DNA of 64,000 nucleotides from Nitrobium sp046350935 (GCA_046350935.1 JAXLZK010000018.1:1-64000), one strand, 5' to 3'; positions 1 to 8,205 are shown, counted from the first letter of the stretch. Notes: generated from the sequence alone by a model not told the origin. Program-made: numbers and translations.

Positions 1-53
1 AACCGGTCATTTCTATTTTGCCGAAAAGCGGACATTTCTATTTTGCCTTGACA
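1..53. repeat. Insertion-sequence end, inverted copy of 25672-25724
   Basis: This 53-base segment is the exact reverse complement of 25672-25724. It holds two internal repeats of the type CATTTCTATTTTGCC, as seen at the ends of ISNCY-type elements. No transposase reading frame is attached here, so it is either the outer end of an element continuing left of the window or a solo end. Its position at the very start of the window suggests the sequence was broken at a repeated element. Confidence 0.8.
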
Positions 54-193
54 CCCGGCTCACTCCTGTTTGTTTTTTCGGGAAGAGTATGCTATATATT
101 GGTGAGCCGTGCAACCGGACGGCTTTCTTCTCAGCGGACGGTCTCCTCCCGTTGAAAGGCTCTGCCGGAGAGGGCGCCGAAAGGGGGTTTCTC

Positions 194-1096
194 ATGAAGC
201 GAAGGGATTTTCTGAAGAATGCCACCGTAGCAGGGATCGGTCTCTCCCTCCCTCCGGGTATTGATGCTTTCTTCGCGCCCGCCGGAGCTGCGGAGAAGGC
301 TGATCTCGTGATGGCGCACGGGTCATCACCGGGGAAGATTACTCTGGCTGCCATCGAGGCCCTGGGAGGCATCCGGAAATTCATCTCCCGGGGAGACGTG
401 GTGGTGGTGAAGCCGAATATCGCATGGGACAGGACTCCTGAGCAGGCGGCCAACACGAACCCCGAGGTGGTCGCTGCCGTGGTGCGGCTCTGCTATGAGG
501 CAGGGGCGAAGAAAGTGAAGGTATTCGACAGGCCGGTGAACGACCCGAGGCGGTGCTATGTACAGAGCGGTATTGCCGACGCACTGAAACCTCTCGGAGC
601 CGACCTCAGCTACATGGACGATAGGAAATTCAGGGACATCTCCATAAAGGGGCAGGCTCTCACGTCGTGGCCCCTCTATATCGAATTGTTCGAGGCGGAT
701 AAAGTAATCAATGTCCCTGTCGCCAAGCACCACAGCCTTGCGAAGATTACCATGTCCATGAAGAACTGGATGGGAGTCATGGGCGGTGCGCGGAGGCAGA
801 TTCACCAGAAATTGGACGAGAGCCTCGCCGATCTTGCCCTGGTGATCAAGCCGACCCTTACCATCCTCGATGCGGTGCGCATCCTTACTGCAAACGGTCC
901 GCAGGGAGGGAGCCCCGACGATGTGAAGAAACTCGACACGGTGATCGCCGGTATCGACCAGGTTGCGGTGGACTCTCTCGGGGCGACCCTGTTCGGGATG
1001 AAGGGGAGCGATCTCGGCTATGTGAAGATCGCCGCCCGCAACGGCCTCGGCACCATGGATCTCTCGAAAATGAAGATCAGCAAAATAAGCGTGTAG
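194..1096 (+). CDS. DUF362 domain protein with Tat-type leader
   Basis: A 300-residue protein of the DUF362 family, whose members often accompany iron-sulfur proteins; their reaction is not established. The chosen start gives an N-terminus with RRDFLK followed by a hydrophobic stretch and AGA at about residues 25-30, which resembles a twin-arginine export signal. An upstream in-frame start at 89 would bury this signal. The body carries the family stretches VVVKPNIAWD and VAKHHSLAKITMSMKNWMG. The stop is followed directly by the start of the polyferredoxin gene, so the two are almost certainly co-transcribed. The export signal suggests a periplasmic partner of that membrane protein. Function is inferred only from family and neighbour. 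Confidence 0.8.
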   Translation: MKRRDFLKNATVAGIGLSLPPGIDAFFAPAGAAEKADLVMAHGSSPGKITLAAIEALGGIRKFISRGDVVVVKPNIAWDRTPEQAANTNPEVVAAVVRLCYEAGAKKVKVFDRPVNDPRRCYVQSGIADALKPLGADLSYMDDRKFRDISIKGQALTSWPLYIELFEADKVINVPVAKHHSLAKITMSMKNWMGVMGGARRQIHQKLDESLADLALVIKPTLTILDAVRILTANGPQGGSPDDVKKLDTVIAGIDQVAVDSLGATLFGMKGSDLGYVKIAARNGLGTMDLSKMKISKISV

Positions 1097-2644
1097 ATGA
1101 TGAGGAGCTCCCGGCGGGTGGTGCAGGGGATCTTCCTGCTGCTGTTTCTTTTCCTGTTCCTGCAGACTGAATCAAAGGGAAGGGACGAGCTGGGGTACCC
1201 GGTGAAGCTTTTTCTCGACTTCGATCCCCTCATCCTCATTACCACCCTTCTCTCCGCCCATTCCGTCGTCCGAGCTTTCTATCTCTCCCTTTCTATCGTC
1301 CTCATTACGGTTCTCCTGGGGCGGGTATTTTGCGGCTGGCTTTGCCCCCTGGGAACCCTTAACACTATAGTGGGCTCGCTCCGGAAGAGCAGGGGAGGGG
1401 AAAGGAGAAGGGGATGGCACCGGGTGAAATACCTGCTTCTTCTCTTTCTTCTCGCTTCATCCCTCTTCACCGTCCAACTGACCGGCATTCTCGACCCCCT
1501 CTCTCTCCTGATCAGGTCCTTCTCCCTGAGCATAGCGCCTTCCGTCGAGTATGGGGTGCGGGCTCTGTTCGACTCCCTGTACCGCACGGACATAAAGGGT
1601 ATCGTACAGGTGTCGGAAGCCGCTTTCGGCATCGTAAGGGAGGGGCTCCTTTCCTTCCGGCAGCCTCTCTTCAATCAGGGGGCCTTCATCGGGCTCCTTT
1701 TTCTGTTCATCCTGGGCCTGAATCTTGTGGAAAAGAGGTTCTGGTGCCGCTATCTCTGCCCTCTGGGCGCCCTGCTCGGGGTGCTCTCGCGGTTTTCGCT
1801 CCTGAAAAGATCGGTGAGCGAAGGGTGCACCGAATGCGGCGCCTGTGCGTCCGTCTGCCAGGGAAGCGCCTCTCCCGAAAGGAAAGGCGAATGGCGGGAC
1901 GCGGAATGCTCCTATTGCGCGAACTGTGACGACATCTGCCCCCGGAATGCCGTCAGTTTCGGTTTTGCAGGGAGGAAACACACTGCAGCCCTGGATCTGG
2001 GGAGGCGGAGGGTTTTTGTCGCTTTGCTCGCAGGGGCTGCTGCGGTGCCCCTCCTCCGCTCGACGCCCCTTGCCCGGACCGAATCCCGCACCCCCGAACT
2101 GATACGGCCGCCCGGCTCCCTCGAAGAGAGGGAATTCCTGAAACGGTGCGTGAAGTGCGGGGAGTGCATGAAGGTCTGCACCACCAACGGCCTCCAGCCC
2201 GCCCTCCTTGAAGCGGGCTGGGAAGGGATATGGTCTCCGGTGCTCGTCCCGCGCATCGGCTACTGCGAATATCGCTGCACTTTGTGCGGCCAGGTCTGCC
2301 CCACCGGGGCCATCAGGAGGCTGGACCGGAAGGAGAAAGCGAAGACCAGCATCGGCACCGCCATGTTCGACAAAGGCAGGTGCCTCCCGTATGCCCATGC
2401 GACGCCCTGCATCGTCTGTGAGGAGGTCTGCCCGACCCCGCGGAAAGCGATATGGTTCGAGGAGGTGACGGTGAAAGACAGGAGCGGCAGGGCGGTGAGG
2501 GTGAAGCAGCCGCGGGTGGACCTCGAGCTCTGTATCGGGTGCGGCATCTGCGAGGCCAAATGCCCGGTGGTGGGGAAGCCTGCGGTCTCCGTCACCAGCA
2601 TCGGCGAAGCGCGGTCTGAAGAGAACCGGTTGCTGCTTTCGTAG
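1097..2644 (+). CDS. NapH/MauN-type membrane polyferredoxin
   Basis: A 515-residue membrane iron-sulfur protein. The first half has several hydrophobic segments and the paired motifs GRVFCGWLCPLG and WCRYLCPLGALLG typical of the NapH/NosR/CcoG-like electron-transfer family. The second half contains further Cys clusters: CTECGACASVC, CSYCANCDDIC, CVKCGECMKVC, CTLCGQVCP, CIVCEEVCP and CIGCGICEAKC, enough for several [4Fe-4S] clusters. It probably passes electrons between a quinol or membrane donor and periplasmic or cytoplasmic acceptors. It starts directly after the DUF362 stop, so the two form one transcript. It converges on a small ferredoxin gene 9 bases beyond its stop. This is metabolic cargo, not a transfer gene; donor and acceptor cannot be named. 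Confidence 0.85.
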   Translation: MMRSSRRVVQGIFLLLFLFLFLQTESKGRDELGYPVKLFLDFDPLILITTLLSAHSVVRAFYLSLSIVLITVLLGRVFCGWLCPLGTLNTIVGSLRKSRGGERRRGWHRVKYLLLLFLLASSLFTVQLTGILDPLSLLIRSFSLSIAPSVEYGVRALFDSLYRTDIKGIVQVSEAAFGIVREGLLSFRQPLFNQGAFIGLLFLFILGLNLVEKRFWCRYLCPLGALLGVLSRFSLLKRSVSEGCTECGACASVCQGSASPERKGEWRDAECSYCANCDDICPRNAVSFGFAGRKHTAALDLGRRRVFVALLAGAAAVPLLRSTPLARTESRTPELIRPPGSLEEREFLKRCVKCGECMKVCTTNGLQPALLEAGWEGIWSPVLVPRIGYCEYRCTLCGQVCPTGAIRRLDRKEKAKTSIGTAMFDKGRCLPYAHATPCIVCEEVCPTPRKAIWFEEVTVKDRSGRAVRVKQPRVDLELCIGCGICEAKCPVVGKPAVSVTSIGEARSEENRLLLS

Positions 2645-2653
2645 AAGAGGGGA

Positions 2654-2893
2654 TTACTCCTCCTCTCTCCACACCTCGATGGCGATCTCAGGGCACATCC
2701 GGGCGCAGAGGGCGCACCCGGTGCATTTCTCCGGGTGGAGTGAATAGACGGGGAAATATCCGTTGCTGTTGAACGTCTCCTCAAAGCCCAGGGAGCCTTT
2801 CGGGCACGCCTGTATGCAGTAGGTGCACCCCTTGCAGAGTTCCCTGTCGATGACGATCCTGCCTTTTGCTTTCTGTTTGACGGGTTTTTTCAT
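2654..2893 (-). CDS. Small 2[4Fe-4S] ferredoxin
   Basis: A 79-residue ferredoxin with two full cluster motifs, CKGCTYCIQACPKG and CTGCALCARMCPEI. Spacing and length match the delta (ferredoxin-like) subunit of 2-oxoacid:ferredoxin oxidoreductases, which normally heads an operon with the alpha, beta and gamma subunits. No such subunits lie downstream: the next gene on that side is the convergent polyferredoxin. It is therefore an orphan delta-type subunit, or the head of an operon cut by a rearrangement. It could also act as a soluble electron carrier. The family call is firm and the pathway is unknown. Confidence 0.85.
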   Translation of the reverse strand: MKKPVKQKAKGRIVIDRELCKGCTYCIQACPKGSLGFEETFNSNGYFPVYSLHPEKCTGCALCARMCPEIAIEVWREEE

Positions 2894-3001
2894 ATGATGT
2901 GCAAGAGAGAAGTGTCTGTGTGAATTGTAATTTCAATGAGAGGGGATTGTCAATAATAAGAAAAGAGAAAATGCCCGGAGAAAGAAAGGACAGGGAGACG
3001 C

Positions 3002-3703
3002 CTATCCGGACCTGCCGCGCTCCGGGGCCTTCCTGTGCTTCGTCTTGACATGCATCTTCAGGATGCTGCTGAACACTTCGATGATCTGGTCCTTTTCTTC
3101 CGGCGTAAGGTGCTCGCTCATGGTGCGGAACACGTCCTGCATTCCCTTATGCAGAATCAGCGACTTGAACTCCTTTGGAATGTATTCGGCGAGGAGCAGG
3201 TACTCCTCAGGCGGCTGGCGGAGGGCCTCCGCCAGCTCAACCACCGCTTTGCGCGGAAGGACATGGACGCCGTTGAGCGCCTCGTCTATTTCCTCTTTTG
3301 TGGTGGTGTGCAGGAGTGGTGAAAAATTTTCAGGGGAGGTTGCTCCGATATCGTTTCGCAGGCGCTTCAGGAAAGGAGGCGGCATGCCGATCTCGGACCT
3401 GAAGCGCGATATTTTCTTGGGGTCCGACATGAATTCATCGACGATTACTTTCGGAGCACTTTCCCGGGTGCGGGCAAAGAGCAATTCCCGTTCCAACTCC
3501 TCATGCTCCTGAGGAGATGCCGAGAACTGTTCGGCGATCTTCCTGATGATTTTTTCCGACGCCCTGCGATGCGTTTCCTCCGGAGCCCGTTCGATTGACG
3601 AGATATACTCAGGAGTGCAGCCGATGCGCTGCGAGAAGTGCCTTTGATTCAGCCCGCTTCGCACTCTTACCTCTTTTATGATTTCATGGAGTCGTTTTTT
3701 CAT
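3002..3703 (-). CDS. XRE-family helix-turn-helix regulator
   Basis: A 233-residue protein. Residues about 5-65 form a Cro/CI-type helix-turn-helix domain (SGLNQRHFSQRIGCTPEYIS, then a recognition helix beginning SIERAPE). The rest is charged and helical and matches nothing I recognise; a motif-like stretch LRNDIGATSPENF may mark a second helical domain. It is transcribed divergently from the parB-like gene, with a 377-base intergenic region that holds a clear promoter and an 11-bp inverted repeat. By analogy with other mobile elements it probably represses or times the transfer operon, but the binding site is inferred only from position. Confidence 0.75.
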   Translation of the reverse strand: MKKRLHEIIKEVRVRSGLNQRHFSQRIGCTPEYISSIERAPEETHRRASEKIIRKIAEQFSASPQEHEELERELLFARTRESAPKVIVDEFMSDPKKISRFRSEIGMPPPFLKRLRNDIGATSPENFSPLLHTTTKEEIDEALNGVHVLPRKAVVELAEALRQPPEEYLLLAEYIPKEFKSLILHKGMQDVFRTMSEHLTPEEKDQIIEVFSSILKMHVKTKHRKAPERGRSG

Positions 3704-3928
3704 TTTAGTAAGGCGAATAGCGATTTTTTACGTATTATCTCTGTATAGGGAACGGTAAATCAAGGGAGCTTTCCCTGTAAGGCCGGACCGTCTCTCTCGT
3801 TCAGGGACCTTTGCTCCACGCTTTCAACGACGCGTCATTGGAGAGTTTTTTCGGGGCTCCCGAGACAGGCACGCAGAAAGCGGATGAATCTGCATCCGAT
3901 GTGCTCAACGGGAAAAAAATTTTATTTC

Positions 3929-3957
3929 TTGACAAACAAAATAGTAAATATTATTTT
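3929..3957 (+). promoter_or_regulatory. Sigma-70-type promoter for the + strand operon
   Basis: A perfect TTGACA -35 box at 3929-3934 is followed by a 17-base spacer and TATTTT at 3952-3957. The surrounding 80 bases are strikingly AT-rich in otherwise GC-rich DNA. The first gene downstream, at 4081, heads the long + strand gene array, so this is probably a principal promoter of the element. That it matches the housekeeping consensus means host sigma-70-type holoenzyme could read it. Confidence 0.65.
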
Positions 3958-3958
3958 A

Positions 3959-3986
3959 TTTTTGATAACAAAAAAGTTATCAAAAA
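3959..3986. promoter_or_regulatory. Putative operator: 11-bp perfect inverted repeat
   Basis: The arms TTTTTGATAAC (3959-3969) and GTTATCAAAAA (3976-3986) are perfect complements around six A residues. It starts one base after the -10 box, where a bound protein would block transcription initiation. The low GC content argues against an intrinsic terminator. Candidate binders are the divergent XRE protein or the ParB-like protein encoded next to it. Confidence 0.55.
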
Positions 3987-4080
3987 AAGAAAGGGGAAAA
4001 AAGGCCGCGCCCGCCGCTCTGCCGCCTGCGGCAGAAACGGTGAGGGATGGTGAAAATAGTGCGTTATAAGGAGAAACAGT

Positions 4081-5541
4081 ATGAACCGAAGACACGTTCC
4101 TATTCATTCCGTTGTCGCCATTGACGGCAGCCACCCGAGGGTAGAGATCGACAGTAAGAGGATCGAATACTTTAAAGAACTGTACCGGGAGGGTGCCGTC
4201 TCGATGCCCCCTGTCGAGGTCCTTCTCATCCAGTCCGGAGTGCCCGGAACTGAGGAGTACGCCATAGAGGACGGTCTGCACCGTTTCCTTGCCCAGAAGA
4301 TGCTTAAACAGAAGAAAGTCGACGTTCAGGTAAATACGGGCATTGCCCCTGCGGTAACGGAAAAGGACTCTGTGGCGCTCAAGAAATACCTCCTCGTAAG
4401 GGCCGCCGAACACAATGTAAAGCACCTCGGGATGCCTCTCAGCCAGGAAGACAGGAAGGCGACGGCGAAGATGCTGTATCAGTACGGCAGCACGCCCGAT
4501 GAGATAGCCGCTCTCCGCCTTGCGAGCAGGCCTACGATATACCGCTGGCTCGAGAGCGAGATCGAAGCAAGGAGGCAGGCGCGCATCGAGACGGTGGCGA
4601 GGCTTGTGCACAGGGAGGCGCCTCAAAGTCAAAACGCCCTCGCACAGGTAGCCGACATGCCGCGCACCACCCTGCAGAGATTGATGAAGAAAGGTGTCTG
4701 CCAGGGGGCACTGCCCAAAAGTCTCATTGAGACAAACGGGCTTATCGTCAGCGAGGCCGGGGAAGGCTTCGAGTACGGAGCGGATGAGGAGCTGGAGTGT
4801 CTCGAAAAGGGGAGCGGTACGATGCGAAAGAAGGATACTTTTCCGGGCACCGGAAGGGTGAAGAGCCCGGCGCGGGGGGACGATCCGGACGCCCTTTCCC
4901 AGGAAAACAATGAGGGTCTCCTCGCTGAAATATACCATAAAATGACGATGCTCCGTGTCACTCCGGAGGTAGAGCACGAGATCAAGTTCTCCCTCCTCCC
5001 GCTCCTGACGAGCCGCTATGAGGGGATAAACAAAATGCTCAATGACGGAGGCTATGCGGACGAGCTCCGCGAGACAGCCCAGGAGAACGAAAGGCTGCGG
5101 CTCGTGCTGCGACAGAGCAACCAGGAGGTCCTGAAGCGGGGCGAAATGATAGAAAAGCTCGGGAGAGAAATAACGAGCAGGACCGAACACTGTAAATACG
5201 ATTGCCCCTATACGGGAGAGCGTCTAAAAGAGGAATTCGGCAAGATCGTAAAGTATATGCTCGATACAATCAACAAGCTGGTAAAGCTGGTGCCCCGTAT
5301 CGGCGCGACAGGAGTGGAGCCTCTCCGGGCTCTCACCTTCGATCAGCTTTTCAGAACGGTGTCCGTCGTGGAATGGATGGATGACAACGGGCTGACGGAC
5401 TGTAAGACCAGGGAGTATTTTGATCTGCTGCAGGGGACGATCGCCGGCATCGATTCCTGCGACGACACTCTCACAAAGAGGGTCTGCCAGCTCGAAAAAA
5501 GATTCCGCCATCTCCGCGGAGTCCCCGGGGCGCTTGCGTAG
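4081..5541 (+). CDS. ParB-like domain protein with helix-turn-helix
   Basis: A 486-residue protein with a ParB/Srx-type N-terminal domain: the box IEDGLHRFLAQK at about residues 62-73 corresponds to the DGHHR motif of ParB proteins and ParB-like regulators. Residues about 112-155 form a likely helix-turn-helix (YGSTPDEIAALRLASRPTIY). A second possible one follows at about 185-205 (NALAQVADMPRTTLQRLMKK). The C-terminal half is helical and probably coiled. No ParA ATPase is adjacent, so a regulator in the manner of KorB is as likely as a partition protein. It is the first gene after the promoter and inverted repeat at 3929-3986 and is followed after 12 bases by the next gene. Confidence 0.65.
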   Translation: MNRRHVPIHSVVAIDGSHPRVEIDSKRIEYFKELYREGAVSMPPVEVLLIQSGVPGTEEYAIEDGLHRFLAQKMLKQKKVDVQVNTGIAPAVTEKDSVALKKYLLVRAAEHNVKHLGMPLSQEDRKATAKMLYQYGSTPDEIAALRLASRPTIYRWLESEIEARRQARIETVARLVHREAPQSQNALAQVADMPRTTLQRLMKKGVCQGALPKSLIETNGLIVSEAGEGFEYGADEELECLEKGSGTMRKKDTFPGTGRVKSPARGDDPDALSQENNEGLLAEIYHKMTMLRVTPEVEHEIKFSLLPLLTSRYEGINKMLNDGGYADELRETAQENERLRLVLRQSNQEVLKRGEMIEKLGREITSRTEHCKYDCPYTGERLKEEFGKIVKYMLDTINKLVKLVPRIGATGVEPLRALTFDQLFRTVSVVEWMDDNGLTDCKTREYFDLLQGTIAGIDSCDDTLTKRVCQLEKRFRHLRGVPGALA

Positions 5542-5553
5542 AGGTGGTCTATT

Positions 5554-6555
5554 ATGAAAGCCGCTCAGAGCATCGAGGTATTCCTGGAAGCCAACAGGCA
5601 GACGATTCTCAAAGAGATCTCCGCATCGTTGGGAGTGCCGCCGGACCAGGTCGACAGTGATGAAATCATGTCTGTCGCCCGCAGTGCGTGCCTCAATGCG
5701 GACGTCAGAAACCTCACGGGAAACCAAAAAGGACTGAGGCAGTTCTTCCGTCTTATTTTCAGGGAATTGGACGAACTCGGCGCTTCCCCGGAAAACAGCG
5801 ATAGCGCAGAGCTTTTTCTGAAAAGAAACGAAGATTTGATCTACGCGCTCGCTTCCCGAGTGCTCGGCCCCTCCTATAGCAAGGATATCTCCCTCTCGGT
5901 TGCGTTTCTTGCATATCGGAAAGCAGCAAAGCTCAAACGGGACCAGTTCCAGAAAACCAAACTGACCACGGTATTTTTTTGGTGGTTTCTGAAGGAGCTG
6001 CATGCTATCAGAGGGATAGACGGACGAGAAATGCCCGACGTCAGGGGAAAGGGAGAGAAGCGTGAAAGCCTGAAAGGACTCGATTTCCAGCGGCTTTCAT
6101 TCGGCGCAGAATGCTTCGAGGAAGGGAGCGCAGGGCAGCTGCAGGCCGGATCTCAGACCGTAGGGGACCTCTTGCCTTCACCGCCTGATGAGTTTCATGT
6201 GTGCCTGCTCTCGTTTCGCTCCCGCCTTTCTTCCAAGGACCTCATGGACACTCTGCAGCTCCTGTACGAAGGGGCGCAGAAGGGGCCGGCTTTCCGCTCC
6301 TCCGGGCGTACGGACCTGATTGATGAGATCAGGGCGAAGTTCGGCGGCAAAAGACTGGACAGCATGTCGCGCCGGCTCATTGCGGCGCTCTATCAGCAGG
6401 TAAGGACCGCGGGCGCGCATATTTACAAGGCTGAGTGCCTGAACGGGACGCATGCGACCGTTATCGTCTGCGCCGCCGATCAGGCAGAGGCGTACAGGTA
6501 TCTCTCCCGGTACGGCAAGGTCCTCAGCTGCCGGATACTTGAGGCTCCCCGCTGA
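5554..6555 (+). CDS. Unknown protein with duplicated helical domain, weakly like sigma region 2
   Basis: A 333-residue protein of no family I can name. It contains an internal duplication: residues about 10-76 and 88-152 share the pattern FL..N...I....S..LG, then a DEIMSVA/DISLSVA stretch, then QK, then ending EL. The second copy also resembles sigma-70 region 2: NEDLIYALASRVLG recalls region 2.1, the central DI..A..KA..K stretch recalls 2.2, and KLTTVFFWWFLKEL recalls the KFSTYATWWIRQAI of 2.3. A further helical segment (about 254-282) is vaguely like region 4. The similarity is weak and could be chance. Its place next to the ParB-like gene, on an element that encodes an RNA polymerase subunit, makes a transcription role worth testing. 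Confidence 0.4.
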   Translation: MKAAQSIEVFLEANRQTILKEISASLGVPPDQVDSDEIMSVARSACLNADVRNLTGNQKGLRQFFRLIFRELDELGASPENSDSAELFLKRNEDLIYALASRVLGPSYSKDISLSVAFLAYRKAAKLKRDQFQKTKLTTVFFWWFLKELHAIRGIDGREMPDVRGKGEKRESLKGLDFQRLSFGAECFEEGSAGQLQAGSQTVGDLLPSPPDEFHVCLLSFRSRLSSKDLMDTLQLLYEGAQKGPAFRSSGRTDLIDEIRAKFGGKRLDSMSRRLIAALYQQVRTAGAHIYKAECLNGTHATVIVCAADQAEAYRYLSRYGKVLSCRILEAPR

Positions 6556-6631
6556 CCGTTTCCCGTCGGCACGGGTATTATGAGTCAGTGCATGCATGAA
6601 ACGCCAATCTCACTGCCACAAAGGAGTGATT

Positions 6632-7177
6632 ATGCAACCTCTCAAAGCGCTCTCAAAGGACCGGAACAGTACGGAAATATTGGGCAGGGTATCCTCCCTG
6701 CCCGTGCAGGAGGGCAGCTTTATGCGCTTTACCACCCGCACTGCGGTCTGCCTGGGCTCCGAGGAGGTGCATGCGATCGAGACAACTATAGAGACAAAGG
6801 ACCCGAGGCTCATGGCGACACTCGTCAAACTCTGCCTGGGAGACATGGTCATGGTCAAGGGCCTGATATCGGTCTTCAAAAACATCCTTGCCCTGAAAAT
6901 TACCAACCTGGGCAATCCCGACAAGAGCACTACCGTTCTTTTGGGCAGCGTCAAAAAGACGCCGGCAGACGAGGGAGAGAGGATGCAGTTCGAGCTCGAG
7001 ACAAGGGAGTTCGGCCGCACCCGGCTCTATGTCACGTCCCATACTGTTGAGTCCTCTGCCGAAAGCGTCAAGGAGCGGATGCGCTCTCTGAGAGAACATC
7101 AGAAGGTCCTTGTCTACGGCCTCTTCTGCGACAAGAAAATCATCGCATCCGATGTGGTCCCGATAGCGAGCCTATGA
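6632..7177 (+). CDS. Tandem OB-fold-like protein, possible nucleic-acid binder
   Basis: A 181-residue protein whose two halves resemble each other: ILGRVSSLPVQEGSFMRF opens the first and LLGSVKKTPADEGERMQF the second. Each half continues with a beta strand carrying alternating charges and ends in a VMVKGL or VLVYGL strand. This layout is that of a single-stranded-DNA-binding (OB) fold, so two fused OB-like domains are likely, but none of the specific SSB tail motifs is present. The ATG at 6632 is preferred because AAGGAG lies 5 bases upstream; an earlier in-frame ATG at 6596 lacks such a site. Its stop overlaps the next start (ATGA), tying it to the transfer operon. Confidence 0.45.
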   Translation: MQPLKALSKDRNSTEILGRVSSLPVQEGSFMRFTTRTAVCLGSEEVHAIETTIETKDPRLMATLVKLCLGDMVMVKGLISVFKNILALKITNLGNPDKSTTVLLGSVKKTPADEGERMQFELETREFGRTRLYVTSHTVESSAESVKERMRSLREHQKVLVYGLFCDKKIIASDVVPIASL

Positions 7178-7554
7178 GGAAGAAGACGCTGCGGGGAGGA
7201 ATCGTCATCGTGGCGCTCACGGCCTCATTTTTGATCGCCGCATCGCTGCACAAGGCGAACGCGGCTCCCCAGGAAGGCATCGCCCAGGTCAGGAGCCTCG
7301 AAGAGGCGAGGGCCCTCGCCTTCCTGCAGAGGGTGTACTTCTCGCTTGAACAGGCCCTTTTCTACGCAGAAAAGTCCAGGAACGCGAAGGTGCTTCCGAG
7401 CTTCGATTTCGAGCGGTTTGCGGCGGATATCGACCTGATCCGCAAGGACCTGGGGGTCTATCTGTATCCTCGCAGCGAGAAGCTCACGGGAGAGGCAGTC
7501 CCCTTCCGCATCGACGGCGACTACTTTTTAAACGACATCATCAACGCAAAATAA
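7174..7554 (+). CDS. RAQPRD-like conjugative element protein
   Basis: A 126-residue exported protein with a signal peptide (MRKKTLRGG, hydrophobic core, cleavage after KANA at about residue 30). The mature part contains FDFERFAADIDLIRKDLGVYLYPRS, split here as FDFERFAADIDLIRK and DLGVYLYPRS. This matches the F-Y...DL..v..G...YL.P.R pattern of the RAQPRD family, a periplasmic component of G-type (integrative-element) secretion systems usually found just before the pilin-like genes. That is its position here: a pilin-like gene starts 12 bases after its stop. It overlaps the upstream gene by ATGA. The exact role is not established in the family. Confidence 0.55.
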   Translation: MRKKTLRGGIVIVALTASFLIAASLHKANAAPQEGIAQVRSLEEARALAFLQRVYFSLEQALFYAEKSRNAKVLPSFDFERFAADIDLIRKDLGVYLYPRSEKLTGEAVPFRIDGDYFLNDIINAK

Positions 7555-7566
7555 GGAGGGTACACC

Positions 7567-7884
7567 ATGGGAAGAGTGAAGACTGCTGCCGGGGAAGAGT
7601 TGGTCAGGGCGGTTCCGGCGCTTATCGGCGCGTATGTGCTGGTGATGGGCTGGCCGGACCTGGCGACGGCCGCAGCGATGTCGGTCGATGACATTTATAA
7701 AAACGGCAAGGAGGCGATTACCGGGATCTATGGGGCTCTTTTCTCCCTCGGGGTCGTGGTGGTGGGCACTGCGGAGTATTTCATGAACGGAAGGAATCTG
7801 GGGCACCTCATGGGGTTTATCATCATTGCGCTCTTCCCCCATATTGCCGTGACGATCATCGACAAGATCTTCGGACTGGGGTAG
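7567..7884 (+). CDS. Small membrane protein, probable conjugative pilin
   Basis: A 105-residue protein with two hydrophobic segments (about residues 10-35 and 57-101), the second broken by a short polar turn with FMNGRNLGH. This two-helix plan and its place between the RAQPRD-like gene and traL are those of VirB2/TraA-type pilin subunits. The sequence TAAAMS at about residue 37 could be the leader-peptidase site. A good Shine-Dalgarno (AAGGAGG) precedes the ATG. The family assignment rests on size, topology and synteny, not on a sequence motif. Confidence 0.5.
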   Translation: MGRVKTAAGEELVRAVPALIGAYVLVMGWPDLATAAAMSVDDIYKNGKEAITGIYGALFSLGVVVVGTAEYFMNGRNLGHLMGFIIIALFPHIAVTIIDKIFGLG

Positions 7885-7890
7885 GGAGCG

Positions 7891-8205
7891 ATGCGCTGCC
7901 GGGTGCCGAAAGCATTGAATATGACGCTCCAGTTCATGGGCATGCGTCCGGACGATCTCGTGGTGGTGCTGAGTCTCACTTCCGTGCTCATCGTATTTAT
8001 GAAGTATGCGGGAGTCCGTGCTTTTCTCCCGAGTATGGCCGCCCCGATAGCGGCGGGGGGAGGTGTCGCGTATGTCCTGCGGAAGATCAGCGCGGTGCGG
8101 CCCGAGGGGTACACGCGCCACCTTCTGCATAAATACGGGGTGTTTTTCGAATCGACAAAAAGGAATTTCCTGATCGCTCCGGGCAGGAAACGGTACTCAC
8201 CGTAA
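7891..8205 (+). CDS. traL: TraL-like membrane protein
   Basis: A 104-residue inner-membrane protein with two hydrophobic helices (about residues 22-39 and 45-62) and a polar tail. The RPEGYTRHLLHKYG stretch matches the closing motif of TraL proteins, which end in a PEGY segment. TraL is needed for pilus assembly in F-like and G-like systems and always sits between pilin and TraE, as here. It lies 6 bases after the pilin-like gene and 9 bases before traE. The start near an RxPxxLN stretch (RVPKALN) also fits the family. Confidence 0.65.
   Translation: MRCRVPKALNMTLQFMGMRPDDLVVVLSLTSVLIVFMKYAGVRAFLPSMAAPIAAGGGVAYVLRKISAVRPEGYTRHLLHKYGVFFESTKRNFLIAPGRKRYSP

Noticed and set aside
48..93. Promoter TTGACA near 48 for the DUF362 gene
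   Set aside because: The -35-like box is part of the insertion-sequence end and no -10 box lies at a proper distance; the TATGCT-like box is more than 30 bases away.
3811..4053. Small + strand frame of 80 codons in the parB promoter region
   Set aside because: It spans the promoter and the inverted repeat, lacks a ribosome-binding site and has a Lys-rich low-complexity translation caused by A-rich DNA.
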